DNA from: CAZSDU01 sp964605775
GTDB lineage: Bacteria; Bacteroidota; Bacteroidia; Bacteroidales; FEN-979
Assembly (NCBI GenBank): GCA_964605775.1
Contig: CAZSDU010000014.1
Coordinates: forward strand, 1 to 64,000
Direction: 5' to 3'
DNA length: 64,000 nt
Shown here: piece after piece, positions 43,588 through 51,464 of the stretch
Position numbering within the stretch: the first letter of the stretch is position 1
How the letters are laid out: every line of letters starts with the position of its first letter
Program-made: the position numbers and the translations under genes
Notes under the pieces: generated by a model
Seen by the model: the letters and a program-made list of their open reading frames with translations, nothing else
Database searches by the model: none
What the model was told of the DNA's origin: nothing

Positions 43588-45321
43588 CTTTATCCCCAGC
43601 TCTTTAAGCTGTTCTTCACTAATCACCGAGGGGCTGTCGATCATTACATCCCTGCCGGAATTATTTTTCGGGAAGGCCATGAAGTCACGGATGGAATCCC
43701 CTCCTCCGAATATGGTGGTCCAGCGGTCGAAACCGAAGGCGATTCCGCCATGGGGAGGAGCGCCATACTCAAAGGCGTTCATCAGGAATCCGAATTGTTC
43801 CCTTGCAAGTTCATCGGTGAATCCGAGCACCTGGAACATTTTTTTCTGCAGGTCTTTATTGTGGATCCGAATCGATCCGCCTCCGATTTCAGTTCCATTG
43901 ATGACCAGGTCGTAGGCATTGGCACGCACAGCGCCGGGGTCGGTGTCCAGTAATGGAATATCTTCCGGTTTCGGAGCAGTGAAAGGATGATGTTTGGCAT
44001 AGAAACGCCGGGTTTCTTCATCCCATTCAAGTAAGGGGAAATCAACCACCCAGAGCGGCTTAAAGTCACCGGCTTGCATCAGGTTCAAGCGTTTGCCCAT
44101 TTCCAGACGAAGGCTTCCCATCGCCTGGCGGGTTTTTTCTTTTTTTCCGGCCAGGATCAGGATCAGGTCGCCGGGTTGGGCATCGAAATGATGAAGGACA
44201 GCGAGCAGATCTCCAGGGGTATAAAATTTATCTATAGAGGATTTTATCTGGCCATCCGGGCTATATCGTATGTAAATCAACCCGGAAGCGCCTATCTGTG
44301 GCTTTTTTACGAAATCGGTCAGTTCATCAAGCTGCTTGCGGGAATATTCAGAACACCCTGAAGCCTTGATGCCAATGATCAGCTCAGCATCATCAAAAAC
44401 CTTGAAATTTTTCCCTTTTACGAATTCGTTAATTTCCGTAAAAGTCATTTCGAAACGTATATCCGGTTTATCGGAGCCGTAACGTTTCATGGCTTGCTCA
44501 TATGACATCCGGGGGAAATCTCCCACGGTGATATTCACAACTGTTTTGAAAAGGTGTTTTGCGAGTCCTTCGAAGGTCTGGAGGATGTCTTCCTGGGTCA
44601 CGAAAGCCATTTCGCAGTCGATCTGGGTGAATTCCGGCTGGCGGTCGGCACGGAGGTCCTCATCCCGAAAACAGCGTACAATTTGGAAATAGCGATCAAA
44701 TCCGGCCACCATCAGCAATTGCTTGAACGTCTGTGGCGACTGCGGAAGGGCATAGAATTGTCCCGGATTCATGCGGGAGGGGATCACAAAATCCCTTGCT
44801 CCTTCCGGGGTGGATTTGATCATATAGGGGGTTTCGATCTCTAAGAATTTTTGGGCATTAAGGTAATTGCGTGTCTCAATGGACATAAGGTGCCTTAACT
44901 CAAGGTTTTTCCGGTTGATGTTTCGTCTCAGGTCAAGGTAACGGTACTTCATACGTAGCTCTTCGCCCCCGTCTGTATGGTCCTCAATAGTGAAAGGCGG
45001 GGTTTTGGAAACATTCAGTACGCTGAAATGATCCACCAGGATTTCGATGTCCCCGGTCGGCATTTTCGGATTTTTATTGGATCGTTCAGCAACTTTTCCA
45101 GTGACAGAGATTACGAATTCCCTTCCCAGTTTAAGGGCTTCCATGCAAAGGGAGGGATTGACATCCATATTAAAAACAAGCTGGGTAATGCCATAGCGAT
45201 CGCGCAGATCAATGAAGGTAAGCCCTCCCATGTCGCGTGAGCGTTGGATCCAGCCAGCCAATGTGACTTCCCGGCCAACATGATGCATATTCAATTCGCC
45301 GCAGGTATGTGTTCGAAACAT
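43573..45321 (-). CDS. aspS: Aspartyl-tRNA synthetase
   Basis: Class II synthetase of the bacterial type. I choose the ATG at 45321, which gives MFRTHTCGELN, the usual start; the open frame continues 14 codons upstream without similarity. The 582 residues have an OB-fold anticodon domain (about 1-110; LAGWIQRSRDMGG), motif 2 in CFRDEDLRADRQPEFTQID near residue 215, a GAD insertion (about 290-415), and motif 3 in GIAFGFDRWTTIFGGG near residue 530. Its last four residues LVSW and stop are encoded by the octamer array. Confidence 0.96.
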   Translation of the reverse strand: MFRTHTCGELNMHHVGREVTLAGWIQRSRDMGGLTFIDLRDRYGITQLVFNMDVNPSLCMEALKLGREFVISVTGKVAERSNKNPKMPTGDIEILVDHFSVLNVSKTPPFTIEDHTDGGEELRMKYRYLDLRRNINRKNLELRHLMSIETRNYLNAQKFLEIETPYMIKSTPEGARDFVIPSRMNPGQFYALPQSPQTFKQLLMVAGFDRYFQIVRCFRDEDLRADRQPEFTQIDCEMAFVTQEDILQTFEGLAKHLFKTVVNITVGDFPRMSYEQAMKRYGSDKPDIRFEMTFTEINEFVKGKNFKVFDDAELIIGIKASGCSEYSRKQLDELTDFVKKPQIGASGLIYIRYSPDGQIKSSIDKFYTPGDLLAVLHHFDAQPGDLILILAGKKEKTRQAMGSLRLEMGKRLNLMQAGDFKPLWVVDFPLLEWDEETRRFYAKHHPFTAPKPEDIPLLDTDPGAVRANAYDLVINGTEIGGGSIRIHNKDLQKKMFQVLGFTDELAREQFGFLMNAFEYGAPPHGGIAFGFDRWTTIFGGGDSIRDFMAFPKNNSGRDVMIDSPSVISEEQLKELGIKLVSW

Positions 45322-45363
45322 CTTTTCAATTTTACAAGCACAAAGGTAGAAAGAAAGAATCAC

Positions 45364-45386
45364 CTCACCAACTCACCAACTCACTC
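45364..45386. repeat. Short octamer array over the alpha-2-macroglobulin stop
   Basis: CTCACCA, ACTCACCA and ACTCACTC in tandem. The TGA of the alpha-2-macroglobulin gene (45381-45383, minus strand) lies in the last unit. Confidence 0.85.
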
Positions 45387-48300
45387 CCTTATCATGATCC
45401 GGCTTCCTTCTGAATGGGCTGAGAATTCCGGGGCATACAGGCATTGTATGGTAGTGATTCCGTTGGAATATTCTCCGGCGGCATTGACTTTAAGCGGATA
45501 TTCGAACACATAGGTTCCCCTTGGAAGCACATCAAAAAAGAAGTTCATGGACTGATCGCTGACCGATTGATAATAGCCCAGGCCGTCCTGATAGCGATAA
45601 CCCGAAAGGCCGGGGTTGTGGTCGTTGCCTGACCCTGGGTTTGAAATCAGGGGCTCAAAGGCCGAGGCCCTCATGTCTTTCATATGTACAAATTCCATAT
45701 CCCGGTCAACGGTCAGAATGATCCGGACTTTCAGCTTGTCACCAACATGTAACAAGCTGGTGAGCTGTTGAGTTGTTGAGTTGGTGAGTTCAATGGTTTG
45801 TAAAACAGGTCCAGAGGCAGAGTTTTTTTCGATGAAAAGTTGTTTTTCGAGTTTCAGGGGAGTAGCGGCAAGGGTGATTTTGTCGAGGTTTTCGAAATAC
45901 TGCCAGTAAACGGCTCCCCAGGCAATACCGTCCGAGGATTTTGAAACACTGATCTTTCCCATTTCAGGTTTGATACTTTCCCCTGTCCACGAATACCGGA
46001 AATATCCTGTACCTGCTTCCTTAGGGGTATCATTGAGTTTTTCCGAATCGATCATCTCCTTCCCAAGGGTGATTTTTACCTCAGGATTACCGGCAAGCAG
46101 GTCGCAGCCCCGGAGTAATAAAGCATAAACGGCTTCAGCCGTGGCCCTGGGAGTTTTCCAGTCCAGGGTTTGTTTTTGTTTCAGTAACCAGATTTTCTGA
46201 TCTTCCACCGATTTTTTATCCCTTGCAACTTCATCAAAAACTTCTATCATCATGGCCTGGGTTTCTATGGGCGCCTGGTACCATAGCCATCCTTTATTTA
46301 CTGCCCAGTACATGCCCATTTCCTCCGAATGCAAAGCTTTTTCCGAAAGGGATTTCACGATCAGTCCGGGAGTTTCTTTATGACCCAGGCGATTCAGCGC
46401 CAGCGCGATCATCCCTTGCAGGTATTGATCTTGTTTCAGCCAGTATTTATCTGCCTGACTTTGGTAGTATTCAAACGCTTCTTTGAATCCTGCATCCTGC
46501 ATCGGTATCTCCATGAAATAGGATCGGGCATACAGGTACTGAATCTGGGTGGTACCCAGGTGGTTTTCATCGGTTTTTCCCTTATTATTTTTCTTCAACA
46601 ATTCAAAATCGGTTTTCAGTTCCCTGTCAAGGTAGGCGATCGCCTGTTCGACCATCTCATGAATCTCTTTGTTATTATTCAGATCAATGATTCCCAGATG
46701 AATCAAATGACCCAGTCCCGTTATGATGTTCTGGGTAATATACCGGCTTTCGGGCATGCCCTCAAACCAGGGCCAGGCGCCGTTAGGGGATTGGAGTTTT
46801 TTGAGTTTCATCAGATCTTCCTGCTTTTGCAGTTCAAGCTTGCCGGTATTGAAGTACATGCCTAATCTCTGCTTTCGCTCTGTTTCATTCCGGGCTTCCG
46901 TCACCCAGGGGGTTTCCTGTAACATGGCCGATTTGAGATCCTGATTTTTTTCAAGGTTCGACCAGAGTGCCGAAGGAGTAAGCGCTAACCAGCTTTCAAA
47001 TACCGCTTTGATCTTTGGATTGGAATTGGCGATGAAAGAAGCGATGCTGTTGGCATAAAAAGCGGTAAAGAGGGCATCCGCATTCGGATATTTTTTTTCA
47101 CTGAGTGAAGGCAGCGCCTGTACGGCATACCAGGCCGGGTTGGACGCAAATTCGAGGGTAAGTCTGTAATTTTTAAGGCTTTGAGTGGATAAATACTCCC
47201 TGGAGGTGTTGATCAGTTTATCGAAAGAAAAATTGAAACTACCTTTTCCGCGAACCGGAAGCGGAAGTGTTTCGGTAACCATCATACGATTGGTGAGCAC
47301 AGGTATGATTTTTTCTTCCCCATCACTGAAATTACCTGCAACAGCCGTAACACGATATTGCAATGCGGAAAGTTCCGGGCTATTGGGGATATAAATTTTC
47401 CAGGAAATTTCAACAGCTGAACTCACTAACTCGCCAGCTCGCCAACTCGCCAACTTCTGAGTTGGTGAGTTCAGGATGAGATTATCAAGGGTTTTCAGGC
47501 TGATGGGATCCTTTAGGCTGAGTGTGACTGTTCCGTCCAGAACGTTACCGGAAAGATTCACGACTTTTGTGCTGAAAACAAGGGTGTCGCCCTGGCGGAC
47601 AAAGCGCGGGGCATTGGGAAACACCATCAATTCTTTACGGGTGGTCAATTCTTTTTCGATATGACCGATTTCCAGGTTGGAAGTATGGGCCAGTCCCATG
47701 AATTTCCAGCGGGTGAGTGATTCCGGCGCTGTGAACTTCAGGATGATACTGCCCGTGGAGTCTGTAACCAGGCTGGGATAAAAGAAAGCAGTCTCCCTGA
47801 AGTCTCTTCGGATCTGTATTCCAGGCAATTTTTGTAAAGCTGGTTTTTCTGCTTCTTCCAATCCGGCCAAGCCCGACTCTGTTTTTTCGGCTGAAGGAAG
47901 GTTCAGCGTAATATCCTCCCCTCCCTTTGCCGTGACTGCGGAATAGCTCATTTCTGAGGAGTTCATCTGATCTCCCATTCCTCTTTTCATAGGGGAATAC
48001 CGTCCGCCGAAATAATTCAATCCGAACCAGTTCAACTGATAAAACTGACGGTAACTGTAATCACCTGTACGCTGGTCGGGGGTATAAGTGGTGGAAGTTA
48101 TGACTTTAAAGGCATTCCTGACATCCCAGGAGGTGGTTGAAAAATAGCGACGATAAATATTAAAAGTCCAGTTGTTGGGTTGGAAAACATCCAGGCTGGC
48201 ATCGTACATCCCGGCAAGAAGTTCGGCATTGACGGGTTTTTTATCTGGTCCGTAGATGCGGATCTTCCATTCTTCATTTTGTCCGGGATCCAGCTTATTG

Positions 48301-51300
48301 CGGAAAGTTTCCAGGACAATTCCGAGGTTTTTATCCGCATAGGGAACACTGACTACCTGACTATATTGAAAAGATCTGTTAAAGAGGATACTGTTAAAGT
48401 TCACGGAGAAATTTCCGCGGTAAGCTTCAAGCACCGGAATTTCGATCAGCCGCTGTTCCTGGTTGAGTTTAATCCATTGTCTTGAAAACAAGCTGTCGTG
48501 GACACGGATTTCGAAAAGCACATTCAGATCTTCTTCTGTTGTGCCAATCAGAAAGCGGGCTGTTTCACCGGGACAGGCCGTTCGGGTCAGGGGAGTAAAC
48601 CAGCAAAGGGCATTTACGGGTATTTCATTGGACCGGGAATGAAAGACAATAAAATAATGTTTTTTCTCCACTTCCTGTCCGAAGGGGTCCTTGGATTTCA
48701 GGACGAGAAGAAAACGTCCGGGCTGAGTCCCGAGGATTTGGGAGCCGATATTCAGGACAGAATCGGTGAGGGTATGGATATTGTTTTCCAGTAAAAGGGA
48801 TTTTTCCCATTTTTCAGGGTTATTATCATCCTCATAGATATCGTTGGGATAGCGGGAATAGAATTCTTCCCGGCTCATGCTTTCAAGGTCAGGCCTTTCC
48901 CATAAGCGCGGTTTATAACTGCGTTCAGGTTGTTCGAGGCGGTAGAGAGCCATGGTCACCTGAGCCGGGGTGGATCGACCGTTCAGGTTGGTTGTCCTGA
49001 TGTTGAAAAGGCTGTCGCGGGCCGGATCGAAACCCTCAGGAAGGTTGGTTTCTATCAGCAGGGAGCGGTAGCCGGCTGCAATATTTGTCACTGAAGACTG
49101 GGTTTCCCCGTTGATATCCGTGACATCGGCATAGACTTCAAAGGTAAAGACGGGTTGATTGTTAATGTCTACTAAAAGGTCAGGAATCGCTTTAAAATCA
49201 AGGGAGAAATTACCCGTTTCATCGGTGGTGGAAAACCCATTGGTGATTTCCATGGCTGGGGAAGCAGGGGTGGGCCAGTACCAGGAACGGCTCCACCAGG
49301 GGAAGCGGGCTGTTCTCACTACCCTGTAGCTTATTTTTGCACCAGAAACCGGGTTCCCGGCGTATGCTCCGGCTTTACCATGGACTGTAATCTTTTCGCC
49401 CAGGCGGTAATTGCCTTCCATGGGGTTGAAAACCACTTCAAAGGAAGGTCTTTTATATTCTTCCACCCGGAAATGGATAAAACCGCTGGCCGTGGAAATG
49501 GACATCTGGCCGGCAAGAACACCCATGGGGGCGATAAATGAACCGTTAAAAGAGCCGAATTCGTTGGTGGTAAAGGTTTGTTCCGACAGCTTTTGATTGT
49601 TGGCATCATTCAAAACCACGGTGAGCGTTTTGTTGGCCAGGATCTGATGGGTTTCTCCCGACTTCATCATCATGATACCTTTGAAAAAAATCGTTTGCCC
49701 CGGCCGGTATATAGCCCGATCGGTAAAAAACCTGGTGATGGTTGACGGAACTTCCCGGCTAACGGAAACCGGATACTGATAGAAATTTTCTGTATAAAAA
49801 GTCTCTTTTCCATTCCTGATCTTCAGGTAAAGGTTGGCATTTCTTGCGCCTGATTCAACAGGGGGAACGGAGAAATGGCCTTCCTTGCCGGAGATGAAGT
49901 CGCCCAGCTTCTGGGATTCATAACGTCTTGTCTTGTAATTGTAATTTTTTACCCAGCCTTCTGCTATGGCGCCTGCGATGGGTTGGCCGTTTTCCCGGTC
50001 AATCAGATAGAAATCTATTCCGCCGGTTTCATTTCTTTGGCTGATATAACCGATTTGTGAAGACCAGAAAGCCGCATAGGTATAAGATTTGTCTTGTGCT
50101 GTGCCCGGTTTTCCGGTTGTTCCCATCAGGATATAAAATCCGGAAGGAATTTGCGGAAGGTCGATTTCCAGGCTATGCTGCTGGTGGTCGGTTTCTTCGG
50201 GAAGCGCCAGTTCCCACGACAAGGCCTGGGGCAGAGATTCGAAATAAGCGAATAATTGTTCCCGGGTTAAGCCATTGGTTTTTTCAGAAAAATTCTCAGG
50301 GTCAAGGGTAAGCAAACGGAAGGTTAGCCGGGGGATATTTTTGAATTCCAGCAAGGCCAGGGATGGTTTATCTGGTGTGATGGCGTAGGGCAGGGTAAGC
50401 TGAAGAGAAGGTTGTCGGAGGTCGGATAACAGGATTTTGCAGTTTCCGGCACCCTCTGAGCCGGGAAAGCGTTGGATGGCTTCTTCGCATTTTCTTTCAG
50501 CGACCAGGATATCCAGGCGGTATTTATCCGACTGAAGTGGACGATATCTTTGTCCCTGCTGAAAAAAGAACTGAGCCAGGGTATAAGTGATATCGGTTGA
50601 CCAGGGGGTAGAAAGATATTTCCTTTCCAACTGTTTCAGCGCTTCAAGATAAACACTGTCTTTTTCAGGCTGAAAAGAAATCTCATGGATAAAATCCAGG
50701 CGTTTAAGTTCCAGGTCAATCAGGGCGCGAGGGTCTTTGTCGTTGGCATGAAAAGCCGACAGTTCATTAAAAATCCTTAGGGCTTCATTTCCGGTGGTTG
50801 CCGTATCGGGACTTTGATTTTTCAGAACCTGTCCGGACATGAAAAATTCGAGGGCGCGCCAGGCCAGAAAATCATAAAGGCTGGGGCGGAAGGCGGCATT
50901 TTTCATATTCTCCAGTATAGCCTCATATTCTTTGATCGGTTTGCTTTTCAGCAGCTCAGGGTTTTCAAGTGAAAGCAGATAAGTATCGGTGATTTCCCGG
51001 GAAATGGTAATGAGGTCCCAGGTATTGATGCTGTCGGCTTTGTTTTCTTTCAGTTGGGTACGGTCGCGGAAACGGAACTGGTTTTGTTGATAGTATTTCC
51101 AGTAAACTTCTGCAAGTATCGACTGAAGTATTTGTTTTTCAGGTTGGGTGGCTGCCTTGATCTCGGCCCTCAGGTCGCCTATGGTCTGTAAGATAAAATC
51201 TTCCTGAAAATCAGCATTGAGGCGGATTTTATAAAGCACAGCCTGAATAAAATCCGTTTTATGCTTATTCTTTTTTGCCTGATCATAGATGAGGTTAACC

Positions 51301-51449
51301 TTGGCCAGGGCTGATTTGGGCTGGCCAAGGCCGGCGAGGGAATCCACTTGTTTCCATAAAGGAGCAGAACGGAAAGTTTGTGCCTGTGACAGGCCATGAA
51401 GGAAAACGGATAGAAAGAACAATAAAAAAAATTTTTCCGCAGTTTTCAT
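45381..51449 (-). CDS. Very large alpha-2-macroglobulin family protein
   Basis: A 2022-residue exported protein with signal peptide (1-23, SQA). It has MG-type beta domains including an MG2-like region (about 575-700; YRPGQTIFFKGIMM), a bait-like stretch, the A2M domain (near 1215; FYPSLVTDSTGSIILKF, ESLTRWKFMGLAHT), and a C-terminal helical toroid region (about 1440-1800). Where family members with a thioester have a CxEQ segment, this one reads EKKYPNADALFTAFYANS near residue 1455, so the thioester is missing. A role in envelope defence against proteases is known for the family. Two octamer arrays lie in frame inside the gene and one at its stop. Confidence 0.88.
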   Translation of the reverse strand: MKTAEKFFLLFFLSVFLHGLSQAQTFRSAPLWKQVDSLAGLGQPKSALAKVNLIYDQAKKNKHKTDFIQAVLYKIRLNADFQEDFILQTIGDLRAEIKAATQPEKQILQSILAEVYWKYYQQNQFRFRDRTQLKENKADSINTWDLITISREITDTYLLSLENPELLKSKPIKEYEAILENMKNAAFRPSLYDFLAWRALEFFMSGQVLKNQSPDTATTGNEALRIFNELSAFHANDKDPRALIDLELKRLDFIHEISFQPEKDSVYLEALKQLERKYLSTPWSTDITYTLAQFFFQQGQRYRPLQSDKYRLDILVAERKCEEAIQRFPGSEGAGNCKILLSDLRQPSLQLTLPYAITPDKPSLALLEFKNIPRLTFRLLTLDPENFSEKTNGLTREQLFAYFESLPQALSWELALPEETDHQQHSLEIDLPQIPSGFYILMGTTGKPGTAQDKSYTYAAFWSSQIGYISQRNETGGIDFYLIDRENGQPIAGAIAEGWVKNYNYKTRRYESQKLGDFISGKEGHFSVPPVESGARNANLYLKIRNGKETFYTENFYQYPVSVSREVPSTITRFFTDRAIYRPGQTIFFKGIMMMKSGETHQILANKTLTVVLNDANNQKLSEQTFTTNEFGSFNGSFIAPMGVLAGQMSISTASGFIHFRVEEYKRPSFEVVFNPMEGNYRLGEKITVHGKAGAYAGNPVSGAKISYRVVRTARFPWWSRSWYWPTPASPAMEITNGFSTTDETGNFSLDFKAIPDLLVDINNQPVFTFEVYADVTDINGETQSSVTNIAAGYRSLLIETNLPEGFDPARDSLFNIRTTNLNGRSTPAQVTMALYRLEQPERSYKPRLWERPDLESMSREEFYSRYPNDIYEDDNNPEKWEKSLLLENNIHTLTDSVLNIGSQILGTQPGRFLLVLKSKDPFGQEVEKKHYFIVFHSRSNEIPVNALCWFTPLTRTACPGETARFLIGTTEEDLNVLFEIRVHDSLFSRQWIKLNQEQRLIEIPVLEAYRGNFSVNFNSILFNRSFQYSQVVSVPYADKNLGIVLETFRNKLDPGQNEEWKIRIYGPDKKPVNAELLAGMYDASLDVFQPNNWTFNIYRRYFSTTSWDVRNAFKVITSTTYTPDQRTGDYSYRQFYQLNWFGLNYFGGRYSPMKRGMGDQMNSSEMSYSAVTAKGGEDITLNLPSAEKTESGLAGLEEAEKPALQKLPGIQIRRDFRETAFFYPSLVTDSTGSIILKFTAPESLTRWKFMGLAHTSNLEIGHIEKELTTRKELMVFPNAPRFVRQGDTLVFSTKVVNLSGNVLDGTVTLSLKDPISLKTLDNLILNSPTQKLASWRAGELVSSAVEISWKIYIPNSPELSALQYRVTAVAGNFSDGEEKIIPVLTNRMMVTETLPLPVRGKGSFNFSFDKLINTSREYLSTQSLKNYRLTLEFASNPAWYAVQALPSLSEKKYPNADALFTAFYANSIASFIANSNPKIKAVFESWLALTPSALWSNLEKNQDLKSAMLQETPWVTEARNETERKQRLGMYFNTGKLELQKQEDLMKLKKLQSPNGAWPWFEGMPESRYITQNIITGLGHLIHLGIIDLNNNKEIHEMVEQAIAYLDRELKTDFELLKKNNKGKTDENHLGTTQIQYLYARSYFMEIPMQDAGFKEAFEYYQSQADKYWLKQDQYLQGMIALALNRLGHKETPGLIVKSLSEKALHSEEMGMYWAVNKGWLWYQAPIETQAMMIEVFDEVARDKKSVEDQKIWLLKQKQTLDWKTPRATAEAVYALLLRGCDLLAGNPEVKITLGKEMIDSEKLNDTPKEAGTGYFRYSWTGESIKPEMGKISVSKSSDGIAWGAVYWQYFENLDKITLAATPLKLEKQLFIEKNSASGPVLQTIELTNSTTQQLTSLLHVGDKLKVRIILTVDRDMEFVHMKDMRASAFEPLISNPGSGNDHNPGLSGYRYQDGLGYYQSVSDQSMNFFFDVLPRGTYVFEYPLKVNAAGEYSNGITTIQCLYAPEFSAHSEGSRIMIRE
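45755..45790. repeat. In-frame octamer array in the alpha-2-macroglobulin gene
   Basis: AGCTGGT, GAGCTGTT, GAGTTGTT, GAGTTGGT and GAGTTC on the plus strand. The coding strand reads the reverse complement, which has no stop in any frame and encodes ELTNSTTQQLTSL. Confidence 0.9.
47421..47472. repeat. Head-to-head octamer arrays in the alpha-2-macroglobulin gene
   Basis: ACTCACTA, ACTCGCCA, GCTCGCCA, ACTCGCCA and ACTTCT, then the opposite orientation GAGTTGGT and GAGTTC. On the coding strand this gives LNSPTQKLASWRAGELVSS. In the sense part the units are TGGC types, so the exposed codon is CGA, not TGA. Confidence 0.92.
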
Positions 51450-51464
51450 AATCAGATGTCTTGG

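Noticed and set aside
45322..45363. Longer N-terminus for AspS
   Set aside because: The family starts at MFRTHTCGELN; the 14 earlier codons look like leader sequence.
43573..45363. Repeat-encoded LVSW tail of AspS as a sequencing or assembly artefact
   Set aside because: The same kind of ending occurs at several independent genes with different unit variants, which an artefact would not produce.
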